The notes under the pieces: generated by a model | Database searches by the model: none | Seen by the model: the letters and a program-made list of their open reading frames with translations, nothing else | Told to the model about the DNA's origin: nothing | In this document: positions 46,529-55,990 of the stretch, piece by piece | Layout of the letters: every line of letters starts with the position of its first letter | Numbering within the stretch: position 1 is the first letter of the stretch | Translations under genes and position numbers: made by a program | NCBI RefSeq assembly: GCF_004521985.1 | Contig: NZ_SBHZ01000007.1 | Coordinates: 186,001 to 250,000, forward strand | From: Ectopseudomonas khazarica | GTDB lineage: Bacteria; Pseudomonadota; Gammaproteobacteria; Pseudomonadales; Pseudomonadaceae | Direction of reading: 5' to 3' | DNA: 64,000 nucleotides

Positions 46529-47350
46529 ATGGACCGCTACTGCGTCTTCGGCAACCCCATCGGCCATAGCAAGTCGCCGCTGATCCATCGTCTGTTCGCC
46601 GAACAGACCGGGCAGGCGCTGACGTACGAGGCGCGTCTGGCGCCCCTCGATGACTTCGTCGGCGATGCCCGTGCCTTCTTCGCGGAAGGCCTTGGTGGCA
46701 ACGTCACCGTGCCCTTCAAGGAAGAGGCCTTTCGCCTCGCCGACGAGCTGACCGAGCGCGCCCGCCGGGCCGGCGCGGTGAATACCCTGAAGAAGCTGGA
46801 GGACGGTCGCCTGCTCGGCGACAACACCGACGGCGCCGGGCTGACCCGCGACCTGCAGGACAACGCCGGTTTCAGCCTGGCCGGCAAGCGCATCCTCGTG
46901 CTGGGTGCCGGTGGCGCCGTGCGCGGCGTGCTCGAGCCCTTCCTGGCGCAGCGTCCGGCAAGCCTGGTGGTGGCCAACCGCACGCTGTGCAAGGCGGAGA
47001 AACTGGTGCTGGAGTTCACCGAGCTGGGCCCGCTGAAGGCCGTCGGCTTCGACTGGATCGACGCGCCGGTCGACCTGATCGTCAACGGCACCTCGGCCAG
47101 CCTCGGCGGCGAGTTGCCGCCGATTGCACCGGGCCTGATCCAGCCCGGCCACACGGTGTGCTACGACATGATGTACGGCCGCGAGCCGACCGCCTTCAAC
47201 CGCTGGGCCGCCGAGCAGGGTGCGGCGCAGTGCCTGGACGGCCTCGGTATGCTGGTCGAGCAGGCTGCCGAGGCCTTCGCGCTGTGGCGCGGCGTGCGCC
47301 CGGACACGGCGCCGGTGCTGGCCGAACTGCGTCGTCAACTGATGGCCTGA
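46529..47350 (+). CDS. aroE: Shikimate dehydrogenase
   Basis: A 273-residue NADPH-dependent enzyme reducing 3-dehydroshikimate to shikimate. Motifs: [12 protein letters not shown] (shikimate binding), [12 protein letters not shown] with the catalytic Lys, DNTDGAGL with the catalytic Asp, and the NADP loop [10 protein letters not shown] followed by [10 protein letters not shown]. It follows hemF in the usual Pseudomonas order and precedes the dioxygenase-family gene by 10 bases. Confidence 0.97.
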   Translation: MDRYCVFGNPIGHSKSPLIHRLFAEQTGQALTYEARLAPLDDFVGDARAFFAEGLGGNVTVPFKEEAFRLADELTERARRAGAVNTLKKLEDGRLLGDNTDGAGLTRDLQDNAGFSLAGKRILVLGAGGAVRGVLEPFLAQRPASLVVANRTLCKAEKLVLEFTELGPLKAVGFDWIDAPVDLIVNGTSASLGGELPPIAPGLIQPGHTVCYDMMYGREPTAFNRWAAEQGAAQCLDGLGMLVEQAAEAFALWRGVRPDTAPVLAELRRQLMA

Positions 47351-47360
47351 GGAGCGGCAG

Positions 47361-47711
47361 ATGGACGAGATGGTGCGTATCAGTGGTTACCATGCCCACG
47401 TCTATTTCGATGCCGCTACGCTGGAGCAGGCGCGCGCCCTCTGCGAGAACGCGGCGAAGCGCTTTCCAGTGAAGATGGGGCGGGTGCACGAGCGCCTGGT
47501 CGGGCCGCATCCGTGCTGGAGTTGCCAGCTGGCCTTCCGCGCCGACCTGTTCGCCGACCTGGTGCCCTGGCTGATGCTCAACCGCGGTGGCCTGGACGTC
47601 CTGCTGCACCCGATCACCGGCAACGAACTGCGCGACCATCGCGACTGTGCGATGTGGATCGGGCGTTCGCACGTGCTGGATCTGAGCGTGCTCGATGACG
47701 CCGAGGACTGA
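47361..47711 (+). CDS. DOPA 4,5-dioxygenase family protein
   Basis: A 116-residue protein of the COG3805/DOPA 4,5-dioxygenase family. Possible metal ligands lie in GYHAHVYFD (two His), LVGPHPCWSCQLAF and LLHPITGNELRDHRDCAMWIG. Extradiol-type ring cleavage of a catechol is the family activity, but the bacterial substrate is unknown. It is probably cotranscribed with aroE (10-base gap) and convergent with the SulP gene. Confidence 0.82.
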   Translation: MDEMVRISGYHAHVYFDAATLEQARALCENAAKRFPVKMGRVHERLVGPHPCWSCQLAFRADLFADLVPWLMLNRGGLDVLLHPITGNELRDHRDCAMWIGRSHVLDLSVLDDAED

Positions 47712-47743
47712 GGGTCAGCCGCGTAGGGTTCGACGCCGCTCAC

Positions 47744-49315
47744 TCAGTCTTCGAACTGCACCGGGCAGTGCTCCGCGCCTTCCAGCTTGAGAATCTCCTC
47801 GATCACCTGGGGCCGCGCCTGACGCAGCACCAGGCTGCGCTGCAGGGCCTGCAGGCGGCGTGCTTCCTGATGCAGCATTTCCACCCCGGCGTAGTCGATG
47901 AAGTTGATGTGCCGCGCGTCGATCACCAGGCGCTGGCCACGGCTGCGCTGCAGCAACTGCTGGATGTACTGGCAGGCGCCGAAGAAGATCGAGCCATCGA
48001 TGCGCAGCACCTCGTCGTCGCCGTCATGCCACAGGCGTACGCGCGGCTGCGAGGTGCGCTTGAGGTAGAAGAACAGCGATGCCAGCACGCCCGCGTAGAT
48101 CGCCGTCTGCAGCTCCAGCACCAGGGTGGCGGCGAAAGTCAGCAGCATCACCGCGAACTCGGAGCGGCTGACCCGGCGCAGTGCTCGAATCGCCGGCAGG
48201 TCCACCAGCCCCCAGCAGATCAGCAGGATGCCTGCGGCCATCACCGGCAGCGGGATGTGGGTCAGCAGCGCCGCACCGAACACGGCGAACAGGGCCACCA
48301 GCAAGGCCGAGAAGATCCCCGCCAGAGGAGTGCGCGCACCCGCCTGCAGGTTCAGCGCCGAGCGGGTGAAGGAGCCAGCCGACAGCGAGCCGGAGAACCA
48401 CGGGCCGACGATGTTCGACAGACCCTGGGCGCGCACTTCCTGGTTGGCGTCGAGGAACTGATGCGATTTCACCGCCAGGGCGCGGGCGATGGACAGGCTG
48501 GTGACCAGCCCGAGCATGCCGCAGGCCACCGCTGCAGGCAGCAGGCGCAGGACGTCGTCGAGGTCGAAGCTGAGCATCGTCAGTGGCGGCAGGCTGCCGG
48601 CGAAGGGCGCGACCAGGGCGATCTCCCCGACCAGGTGCGCCGGTAGCAGCCAGGCCACCAGGCTGCCGCCGACCAGGCCGATCAGCAGTGCCGGTGCCTT
48701 GGGCCAGAAATGCCGGATGGCGACGCTCAGCAGCAGGGTGAAGGCGGCCAGCGCCAGGCTGGGCCAGTGCGTCTCGGGCAGGTGCTGGCCGATCTGCAGC
48801 AGGCTGCTCAGCGCGGTGGCCTGGCTGGGCATTTCCACGCCCAGCAGGTTGGGGACCTGGCCGAGGGCGATGACCAGCGCCGCGCCAAGGGTGAAGCCGA
48901 GCACCACCGATTGCGAGACGAAGTTGACCAGCGCGCCGAAGCGCAGCAGGCCGAGCAGCCACTGGAACAGGCCGGCGAGAAAGGTCAGCAGCAACACCAG
49001 GGCGATGAATTCTTCGCTGCCCATGCGCGCCATGGGGCTGACGCTGGTGAACAGCACGATGGAGATGGCCGCCGTCGGCCCACAGATCAGGTGCCAGGAC
49101 GAGCCCCACAGGCAGGCGATGATCACCGGCACGATGGCGGCGTACAGGCCGTATTCGGCCGGCAGCCCGGCGATCAGGGCATAGGCCAGCGATTGTGGCA
49201 GGGCCAGGATGGCGCCGGTCAGGCCTACCAGCAGGTCGTTGCCCAGGGTCTTGCGGCTGGTGCCAGGCAGCCAGCGCAGAAATGGCAGCAGGGTCTGTCG
49301 ATCGGGTAGGCGCAT
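47744..49315 (-). CDS. SulP-family sulfate permease with STAS domain
   Basis: A 523-residue inner-membrane transporter. It starts with the SulP motif (DLLVGLTGAILALPQSLAYALIAGLPAEYGLY), has about 12-14 helices, and ends in a cytosolic STAS domain (RIDGSIFFGACQYI, RLVIDARHINFIDYAGVEML). It lies next to a choline-binding protein and choline sulfatase, suggesting transport of sulfate linked to choline-O-sulfate use, as in the P. aeruginosa PA0029-PA0032 region. Confidence 0.9.
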   Translation of the reverse strand: MRLPDRQTLLPFLRWLPGTSRKTLGNDLLVGLTGAILALPQSLAYALIAGLPAEYGLYAAIVPVIIACLWGSSWHLICGPTAAISIVLFTSVSPMARMGSEEFIALVLLLTFLAGLFQWLLGLLRFGALVNFVSQSVVLGFTLGAALVIALGQVPNLLGVEMPSQATALSSLLQIGQHLPETHWPSLALAAFTLLLSVAIRHFWPKAPALLIGLVGGSLVAWLLPAHLVGEIALVAPFAGSLPPLTMLSFDLDDVLRLLPAAVACGMLGLVTSLSIARALAVKSHQFLDANQEVRAQGLSNIVGPWFSGSLSAGSFTRSALNLQAGARTPLAGIFSALLVALFAVFGAALLTHIPLPVMAAGILLICWGLVDLPAIRALRRVSRSEFAVMLLTFAATLVLELQTAIYAGVLASLFFYLKRTSQPRVRLWHDGDDEVLRIDGSIFFGACQYIQQLLQRSRGQRLVIDARHINFIDYAGVEMLHQEARRLQALQRSLVLRQARPQVIEEILKLEGAEHCPVQFED

Positions 49316-49373
49316 GGTCAGGCTCGAGGGTGGGCCGCAGGCGACTCCACCCTACTCACTTGTGCCGGCTAAT

Positions 49374-50294
49374 TCAAAGCCGGGCTTTCACCGCCGCCAG
49401 GCCGTCGCCACCGTCACGGGTGGTCACGCCCTGCAGCCAGCCGTCGAGCACCTGCGGGTTGGCCTTGAGCCAGGCCTTGATCGCGGCATCGTTGCTGGCC
49501 TCCTTGCTCAGCACCTGGTCCATGATGCTGTTCTCCATGTCCTGGGTGAAGGCGAGGTTGCTCATCAGCTTGCCGACGTTGGGGCACTGCGCGGCATAGC
49601 CCTTGCGCGCCAGGGTGTTGACCTGGCCGCTGTCACCGAAGTACTTCTCGCCGCCGCGCAGGTACTGCATGTCGTACTGCACGTTCATCGGGTGCGGGGT
49701 CCAGCCGAGGAACACCACGAACTGCTCGCGCTTCACCGCGCGGCCGACCTGCACCAGCATCGCCTGCTCGCTGGACTCCACCAGCTTCCAGTCGCCCAGG
49801 CCGAACTCGTCAGCGGCGATCATCTGCTTGATCGACTCGTTGGCGGGTGAGCCGGAGGCGATGCCGTAGAGCTTCCTGCCGAACTGGTCGGCGTGCTTGT
49901 CGAGGTCGGCGAAGGTCTTCACTCCGGCCTCATAGGCATAGCTCGGAACCGCCAGGGTGTACTCGGTGCCCTCGAGGTTCTGCGCCAGCTTGTCCACCTC
50001 GCCGCTGGCGACGAACTTGTCGTAGTTGCTCTGCTGCGCTGGCATCCAGTTGCCGAGGAACACGTCGACCTGGCCCTTCTGCAGCCCGGCGAAGATGATC
50101 GGCACGGCCAGGGTCTGGCTTTTTGCCGTGTAGCCCAGGCCTTCGAGCAGGAAGCTGGCGATGCCGTTGGTCACGGCGATGTCGCTCCAGCCCGGATCAC
50201 CCAGCTTGACCGTGGAGCAGGCTGCGTCCTCGGCCCAGACATTGCCGGCGCTGCAGAGCGCGGTGGCGAGTAACAGCACGCTGAATCGGTTCAT
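49374..50294 (-). CDS. Choline-type ABC substrate-binding protein next to betC
   Basis: A 306-residue ChoX/BetX-type periplasmic binding protein. Signal peptide NRFSVLLLATALCSAGNVWA; aromatic-box segments DPGWSDIAVTNG, LGNWMPAQ, SYAYEAG and LGWTPHPMNV as in the paralogue at 30536-31462, with long identical stretches. No permease genes are adjacent. Its position downstream of betC suggests it captures choline or choline-O-sulfate for a shared core transporter encoded elsewhere. Confidence 0.88.
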   Translation of the reverse strand: MNRFSVLLLATALCSAGNVWAEDAACSTVKLGDPGWSDIAVTNGIASFLLEGLGYTAKSQTLAVPIIFAGLQKGQVDVFLGNWMPAQQSNYDKFVASGEVDKLAQNLEGTEYTLAVPSYAYEAGVKTFADLDKHADQFGRKLYGIASGSPANESIKQMIAADEFGLGDWKLVESSEQAMLVQVGRAVKREQFVVFLGWTPHPMNVQYDMQYLRGGEKYFGDSGQVNTLARKGYAAQCPNVGKLMSNLAFTQDMENSIMDQVLSKEASNDAAIKAWLKANPQVLDGWLQGVTTRDGGDGLAAVKARL

Positions 50295-50343
50295 GGCGTC
50301 TCTCCTTTTTTCTTCTGTTTTGGGGGCGGCAGTCGGTAAAGGT

Positions 50344-51852
50344 TCATACCTGAGGGAAGCGCGCGCGGCGTTCCAGGTCGTCGAGGTCGATGTGGTTGCG
50401 CATGTACTGCTGGCTGGCGTCGACCCAGGGCTGGTGGTCCCAGCTGGTCAGCCGGCCCTGGCTCAGGGCGGCGGCGACCAGGCGCCGGCGGCGCTGGCTG
50501 GCCAGGGTCGCGGCATGGATCGCCGCCAGGTCCCAGCGCTCACGGGCTTCGGCGAGAAAGCCGGCGACGGTGCTGCGATGCGCGCTGCTCTCGGCGAGGT
50601 TGTGCTGCTCCTGCGGATCCGCATGCAGGTCGAACAGCAGCAGCGGGTCGCGCTCGGAGTAGACGAATTTCCACGGCCCGCGGCGGATCATCATCAGCGG
50701 GCTGTCGGTGCCCTCGGCCATGTATTCGCCGAGCACCTCGTCATGCCCACCCTCGCCCTTGAGGTGCGGCAGCAGCGAGCGCCCCTCCAGTTCCAGGTCG
50801 GCATCGAGCTGGCCGCCGGCGAGCTCCACCAGGGTCGGCAGCAGGTCGAGGGTCGACACCGACTGGCTGACCCGCTGCGCGGCGAAGCGCTGCGGCGCGT
50901 GCACCAGCAGTGGCACGCGGGCGGACATCTCGAACCAGTGCATCTTGTACCAGAGGCCGCGCTCTCCAAGCATGTCGCCATGGTCGCCGGAGAAGACGAT
51001 CAGGGTGTCCTCGGTCAGGCCGCACTCTTCCAGGGTCTTCAGCAGCTTGCCGATGTTGTCGTCGATATAGCTGCAGGAGCCGAAGTAGGCGCGCCGCGCA
51101 TCGCGGATCCTGTCCTCGGGCAACGGCTTGTCCCACAGGTCGATGACCTTCAGCAGGCGCTGCGAGTGCGGGTCCTGCTCGCTCTGCGCGATGTGCTGGC
51201 GCGGCATGGGGATGTCCACGCCCTCGTAGCGATCCCAGTACTCGCGCGGGATGGTGTAGGGGTCGTGCGGGTGGGTCATCGACACGGTCAGGCAGAACGG
51301 CTGCTCGGGTGTCAGGCGCACGTGGTCGTAGAGGTACTGGCGCGCTTTGAACACCACTTCCTCGTCGAAGTCGAGCTGGTTGCTGCGCACGCAGGGGCCG
51401 GCCTGCAGCACCGACGACATGTTGTGGTACCAGGTGGCGCGCGTGTCCGGCTCGTCCCAGTTCACCGCCCAGCCGTAGTCCGCCGGGTAGATGTCGCTGG
51501 TCAGGCGCTCCTCGTAGCCGTGCAGCTGGTCCGGGCCGCAGAAGTGCATCTTGCCCGACAGCGCCGTGCGGTAGCCGAGGCGACGCAGGTAATGGGCGTA
51601 GGTCGGCACATCGGCGGGCAGGTCGGCGGCGTTGTCGTAGGCGCCGATCTTCGACGGCAGGCGGCCGCTGACCAGGGTGAAGCGTGAAGGCGCGCAGAGC
51701 GGGCTGTTGCAGTAGGCCGAGTCGAACACCACGGCCTGCTCGGCCAGCTTCATCAGGTTGGGCATCTGCACCGGCGAGGCGGCATCGTGCAGGGGCAGGA
51801 TCGGCGCGGCCATCTGGTCGGCCATGATGAAGAGGATGTTCGGGCGTTTCAT
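50344..51852 (-). CDS. betC: Choline-sulfatase
   Basis: A 502-residue sulfatase that hydrolyses choline-O-sulfate to choline and sulfate. N-terminal metal-binding segment NILFIMADQM; the C-x-P-S-R formylglycine motif is CAPSRFTLVSGR with Cys53 as the residue to be converted. A second metal region is IVFSGDHGDMLGERGLWYK. A choline-sulfatase-type C-terminal tail is present. ATG at 51852; longer frames upstream would run through the divergent promoter. Confidence 0.93.
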   Translation of the reverse strand: MKRPNILFIMADQMAAPILPLHDAASPVQMPNLMKLAEQAVVFDSAYCNSPLCAPSRFTLVSGRLPSKIGAYDNAADLPADVPTYAHYLRRLGYRTALSGKMHFCGPDQLHGYEERLTSDIYPADYGWAVNWDEPDTRATWYHNMSSVLQAGPCVRSNQLDFDEEVVFKARQYLYDHVRLTPEQPFCLTVSMTHPHDPYTIPREYWDRYEGVDIPMPRQHIAQSEQDPHSQRLLKVIDLWDKPLPEDRIRDARRAYFGSCSYIDDNIGKLLKTLEECGLTEDTLIVFSGDHGDMLGERGLWYKMHWFEMSARVPLLVHAPQRFAAQRVSQSVSTLDLLPTLVELAGGQLDADLELEGRSLLPHLKGEGGHDEVLGEYMAEGTDSPLMMIRRGPWKFVYSERDPLLLFDLHADPQEQHNLAESSAHRSTVAGFLAEARERWDLAAIHAATLASQRRRRLVAAALSQGRLTSWDHQPWVDASQQYMRNHIDLDDLERRARFPQV

Positions 51853-51952
51853 GGTGGCGGGTATTCCATACTGTTGGTTTATGCGACAGTGCTGGGGCCA
51901 TGATTCCGGTAGAACCCCGGCAGGGTAAACCCGGCTGAGAAACATGCCTCGG

Positions 51953-51967
51953 ATAAGCAGAACTTAT
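51953..51967. promoter_or_regulatory. Candidate LysR-type operator at the betC/LysR divergent promoter
   Basis: ATAAG-N5-CTTAT, a perfect dyad with the T-N11-A form typical of LysR sites. It overlaps the regulator's own start codon, fitting negative autoregulation. Confidence 0.4.
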
Positions 51968-52886
51968 GTTTAAAGCCATCGATGGCCTGTCCCTCGACGC
52001 ATTGCGGGTGTTCGAGTCGGCCGCGCGCCAGCTGAGCTTCACGGCGGCCGCGAACGAACTGGGCAGCAGCCAGCCGGCCATCAGCCAGCAGATCAAGCGC
52101 CTGGAGCAGCAACTGGCCACGCGCCTGTTCGACCGCGTCTACCGCGGCATCGTGCTGACCGAGGCGGGCGAGCTGCTGCTGGCTCACGTGCAGGAGGGCC
52201 TGGCCAGTCTCGACGCCGGACTGGCGGCGGTCACCGCACGGCAGCAGCACGAGGTGCTGCAGGTGGCCACCGACTTCGCCTTCGCCGCCTATTGGCTGAT
52301 GCCGCGTCTGCAGCGTTTCAATCGTCTGTACCCGGAGGTGGACGTCAGCCTGATCACCAGCGAGCGCGATCCGGCCACGGTACCCAGCGACATCGATGTG
52401 GCGATCCGCTTTGGCGATGGCCGCTTCAAGCACGGCGAGGCGCACCTGCTGTTTCGCGAGGAGGTGTTTCCGGTGTGCAGCCCGCGCCTGCTGGGCGAGC
52501 GCCAGCCGCCGTTGCCGGTTGCGGCGCTGGCCGAGCTGCCCCTGCTGCACCTGCGCCCCGAGCACCGCTCGCGCTGGTTCGACTGGGACGGGCTGTTCCG
52601 CGCACTGGGCATCAGCAGCCTGCCCACGCCCGGCGCGCTGCGCTTCGACAACTACACCCTGCTGATCCAGGCGGCCATTGCCGGCCAGGGGGTGGCCATC
52701 GGCTGGCGCCACCTGGTCGACGAACTGCTGGCCCAGGGCCTACTCTGTCGTCTGGGTGATGCCGAAGCTCAGTCGGCGTTCGGTTATTACCTGGTATTGC
52801 CCGAGCGCAAGCGGCGCCAGCGCCTCACCGCGCGCTTCGTCGACTGGTTGCAGGCCGAGCTGGATGCGCCAGGCGCAAGTGTTTGA
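51966..52886 (+). CDS. LysR-type regulator of choline sulfate use
   Basis: A 306-residue LysR regulator. HTH at residues about 6-65 (LDALRVFESAARQLSFTAAANELGSSQPAISQQIKRLEQQL), then the effector-binding domain. It is divergent from betC, the arrangement in which this regulator (called BetR in P. aeruginosa) controls choline-sulfatase genes. A GcvA-like function is the generic alternative. Confidence 0.87.
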   Translation: MFKAIDGLSLDALRVFESAARQLSFTAAANELGSSQPAISQQIKRLEQQLATRLFDRVYRGIVLTEAGELLLAHVQEGLASLDAGLAAVTARQQHEVLQVATDFAFAAYWLMPRLQRFNRLYPEVDVSLITSERDPATVPSDIDVAIRFGDGRFKHGEAHLLFREEVFPVCSPRLLGERQPPLPVAALAELPLLHLRPEHRSRWFDWDGLFRALGISSLPTPGALRFDNYTLLIQAAIAGQGVAIGWRHLVDELLAQGLLCRLGDAEAQSAFGYYLVLPERKRRQRLTARFVDWLQAELDAPGASV

Positions 52887-52977
52887 TCGGGCCATACTGC
52901 AAGAGCGCGGGCACAATCCCTATACTGGTTGTTGCCGCCATCTCGTCGGCTTCCTCATACAACCGGTGAAGTGAACC

Positions 52978-53880
52978 GTGAAATTCCGTCATTCGATTTT
53001 AGGCTTGCTGCTGTGCGGCAGCCTTGCAGTTTCGAACCTTCAGGCTGCGCCTATTCAGCCCCAGCAGGAGCTGGCCGCCGGTAGCGCGCTGTTAGTGGAT
53101 CTGAAGACCGGAAAGGAACTCTATTCCAGCAACCCCGACCTGCGTCTGCCGATCGCCTCGGTGACCAAGCTGATGACCGCCATGGTCACCCTCGACGCCA
53201 AGCTGCCGCTGGACGAGGTGCTGCCGGTCAACATCCGCGACACCAAGGAAATGCAGGGCGTGTTCTCGCGCGTGCGCGTGGGCAGCGAGCTCAGCCGTCG
53301 CGACATGCTGCACCTGGCGCTGATGTCCTCGGAGAATCGCGCGGCGGCCAGCCTCGCCCATCACTATCCGGGTGGCCAGGTCGCCTTCATCAGGGCGATG
53401 AACGCCAAGGCGAAGGCCCTGGGCATGAACCGCAGCCACTTCGTCGAGCCCACCGGTCTCTCCGAGGAGAACGTGTCCACCGCCCGCGACCTGGCATTGA
53501 TGGTCAAGGCCGCGGCCCAGTATCCGCTGATCCATCAGTTCACCACGGACTCGGAAGCCACCGTGGCCTTTCGCAAGCCCAACTACACCCTGGGCTTTCG
53601 CAACACCAATGCCCTGGTGCGCAAGGCCGACTGGAACATCAACCTGAGCAAGACCGGCTTCACCAATGCCGCCGGTCGGTGCCTGGTGATGGCTACCACC
53701 ATGGCCAATCGTTCGGTGGCGTTCGTCGTGCTCGGCGCGTTCGGCAAATACACCCACATGGCCGACGCCAACCGCCTCAAGCGCTGGATGGAGACCGGCA
53801 AGGTCACGCCGGTGCCGGCAGCGGCGCTCAGCTACAAGCAGCAGAAGCTCGCCGAGTGGAGCCTGCAGGCGGCGCAGTGA
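52978..53880 (+). CDS. pbpG: D-alanyl-D-alanine endopeptidase (PBP7 family)
   Basis: A 300-residue periplasmic penicillin-binding protein that cleaves peptidoglycan cross-links. Signal peptide [21 protein letters not shown]. The three active-site motifs are S-V-T-K at residues 61-64, SEN (in MSSENRA) and KTG (in [11 protein letters not shown]). The start is a GTG at 52978. Followed by a clear terminator. Confidence 0.94.
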   Translation: MKFRHSILGLLLCGSLAVSNLQAAPIQPQQELAAGSALLVDLKTGKELYSSNPDLRLPIASVTKLMTAMVTLDAKLPLDEVLPVNIRDTKEMQGVFSRVRVGSELSRRDMLHLALMSSENRAAASLAHHYPGGQVAFIRAMNAKAKALGMNRSHFVEPTGLSEENVSTARDLALMVKAAAQYPLIHQFTTDSEATVAFRKPNYTLGFRNTNALVRKADWNINLSKTGFTNAAGRCLVMATTMANRSVAFVVLGAFGKYTHMADANRLKRWMETGKVTPVPAAALSYKQQKLAEWSLQAAQ

Positions 53881-53898
53881 GCGTTTGGCGGGACAAGG

Positions 53899-53924
53899 GG
53901 GCGACTCGCTGAGTCGCCCTTTTT
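53899..53924 (+). terminator. Intrinsic terminator of pbpG
   Basis: GGGCGACTC-GCT-GAGTCGCCC stem followed by five T, 19 bases after the stop codon. Confidence 0.92.
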
Positions 53925-53960
53925 CATCGTGCCTCCGGTGCGTTGCCGGGGCTGCAGCGG

Positions 53961-54884
53961 CTAGTTTCGCGGTTCGCCGCTCATACCGCCCTGGCCCGGG
54001 TCGCCCAGGTGTTCGCTGAGAAAGTCCAGAAAGCAGGTGATGCGTGAGGCCAGCGCGGTGTTGCGGTAGTACACCGCATTGATCGGCTGGCGCACCTCCA
54101 CGCGTTGTTCGGCCAGCACCTCCACCAGCGCGCCACGGGCGCGGGCCGCGTCTGTCATGAAGTCCGACAGGCACACCAGCCCTTCGCCGGCCAGGGCCAG
54201 TTCGAGCATGGTGTCGCCGCTGGAGGCGCGCAGGCTCGGGGTGATCCGCCAGCGCTCGCCGAGGGCATGGCGCAGTGGCCATTCATTCAGGCTGTCGGGT
54301 TCGGTGAAGCCGATCAGGCAGTGCCCCTGCAGGTCTTCGCTGCGCGCCGGGTGGCCATGCCTGCGCAGGTACTCCGGGCTGGCCAGCACGCGCCGGCGGC
54401 TGTGATACAGCGGTCGGGCATGCAGGCTGGAGTCCGGCAGGTGACCGATGCGGATGGCCAGGTCGGTACGCCGCTCGAGCAGGTCGATGATGCGGTCGTC
54501 GCTGTTCAGCTCCAGCTCGATCTGCGGGTAACGTGCGCGAAACTCGCCGATCAGCGGAACGATCACGTGCAGCATGAAGGGCGAGGCAGTGTTGATGCGC
54601 AGGCGCCCGGCGGGTGCCTGGCGACGCAGGGCCATCTGCTCCTCGGCCTCCTCCACGCTGGCGAGGATGCGCCGGGCCTGGGCGAGAAACAGCTCGCCCT
54701 CCTCGGTCAGCTCCAGGCGTCTCGTGGTACGGCGCAGCAGGGTCACCGCGAGCTTTTCTTCCAGGCGGCTAAGGGCGCGGCTGACGCCGGAGGCGGTCTG
54801 CTCCAGCTGTTCGGCGGCGGCGCTGATCGAGCCGCTGTCGACCACGCTGACGAAGGCGAGCATTTCTTCCAGGCTGGTCTTCAT
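53961..54884 (-). CDS. LysR-type regulator (YafC-like) divergent from dkgB
   Basis: A 307-residue LysR regulator with an N-terminal HTH (LEEMLAFVSVVDSGSISAAAEQLEQTASGVSRALSRLEEKL) and a PBP2_CrgA-like effector domain. It is divergent from an aldo-keto reductase gene; the same LysR-dkgB neighbourhood is known in E. coli (yafC-dkgB). Target genes likely include dkgB. Confidence 0.85.
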   Translation of the reverse strand: MKTSLEEMLAFVSVVDSGSISAAAEQLEQTASGVSRALSRLEEKLAVTLLRRTTRRLELTEEGELFLAQARRILASVEEAEEQMALRRQAPAGRLRINTASPFMLHVIVPLIGEFRARYPQIELELNSDDRIIDLLERRTDLAIRIGHLPDSSLHARPLYHSRRRVLASPEYLRRHGHPARSEDLQGHCLIGFTEPDSLNEWPLRHALGERWRITPSLRASSGDTMLELALAGEGLVCLSDFMTDAARARGALVEVLAEQRVEVRQPINAVYYRNTALASRITCFLDFLSEHLGDPGQGGMSGEPRN

Positions 54885-55107
54885 TGTTGAACTTCAGTCA
54901 AAGGTGTTTGCCAGGTTGTCGGCTTTTTCCGCATGAGTCTGGCCCGGATACTGCGTCTCCAGCAAGCCTGCTCGCCCTGTCTGGCCGGCGCCATGTGCCT
55001 CCTGGCTGCGGCCGTGCAACTTTTCCCGCGGTGAGCGGGCCGAACCTTTCATTCCCTGAGCCACTCCGCGCTCGGTAAGCGCTGCGCAACCCATGAGGAG
55101 ACCCGTC

Positions 55108-55911
55108 ATGACATTTCTTCCCCCTGTCGGCCTTGGCACATTCCGTCTCAAGGACCAGGTCGCCATCGACGCTGTGCGCAGCGGCCTCGAACTGGGCTAC
55201 CGGCATGTCGACACCGCGCAAGCCTACGGCAACGAAGCGGCGGTCGGTCAGGCCATCGCCGAGAGTGGCGTGGCCCGCGACGAGCTGTTCGTCACCACCA
55301 AGGTCTGGACCGAGAACCTCGGCCGTGGCCGGGTGCTCGCCAGCCTGCAGGAGAGCCTGCAACGCCTGGCTCTGCAGCGCGTCGACCTGACGCTGATCCA
55401 CTGGCCATCGCCGAACGACGAGATTCCCGTGGCGCAGTACCTGGAGGAACTGCTGGAAGCCAAGCGCCAGGGGCTGACATCGGCCATCGGTGTCTCCAAC
55501 TTCACCATCGCCCATCTGCGCGAGGCCATCGCTGCGGTGGGTGTCGAGGAGATCGCGACCAACCAGGTGGAAATCCATCCGCTGCTGCAGAACCGCAAGC
55601 TGGTCGATTTCGCCCGCCAGCAGGGTATTCACCTGACGGCCTACATGCCGCTGGCCTACGGCAAGGTGCTGGTCGAGCCGGAGATCCAGCGCATCGCTGC
55701 CGCGCATGGCGCCAGCCCGGCGCAGGTGGCCCTGGCCTGGTCGCTGCAGCAGGGCTATGCGGTGATTCCGTCGTCGACCAAACGCGAGAACCTGGCCGCC
55801 AACCTGGCCGCCGCCGACCTGCGTCTGAGTGACGCCGACATGGCCGCCATCGCCACCCTGGAGCGCGCTGAGCGGGTGGCCAACCCGGGCTTCGCGCCGC
55901 GCTGGGATTGA
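55108..55911 (+). CDS. dkgB: 2,5-didehydrogluconate reductase DkgB-type aldo-keto reductase
   Basis: A 267-residue NADPH-dependent aldo-keto reductase, same length as DkgB. AKR motifs: [27 protein letters not shown] with the catalytic Asp and Tyr, TKVWTENL with the Lys, LIHWPSP with the His, and [15 protein letters not shown] for the NADP phosphate. The ATG at 55108 follows AGGAG by seven bases; an in-frame ATG at 55093 overlaps the ribosome binding site. It likely reduces small aldehydes such as methylglyoxal. Confidence 0.9.
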   Translation: MTFLPPVGLGTFRLKDQVAIDAVRSGLELGYRHVDTAQAYGNEAAVGQAIAESGVARDELFVTTKVWTENLGRGRVLASLQESLQRLALQRVDLTLIHWPSPNDEIPVAQYLEELLEAKRQGLTSAIGVSNFTIAHLREAIAAVGVEEIATNQVEIHPLLQNRKLVDFARQQGIHLTAYMPLAYGKVLVEPEIQRIAAAHGASPAQVALAWSLQQGYAVIPSSTKRENLAANLAAADLRLSDADMAAIATLERAERVANPGFAPRWD

Positions 55912-55990
55912 GCTTGCCGGTCCGCGCGAGTGACGTCAGCGCGGGGCTCATGCGAGAAGCTGCCAACCGGGGCTGGATGGCGGCCGACGC

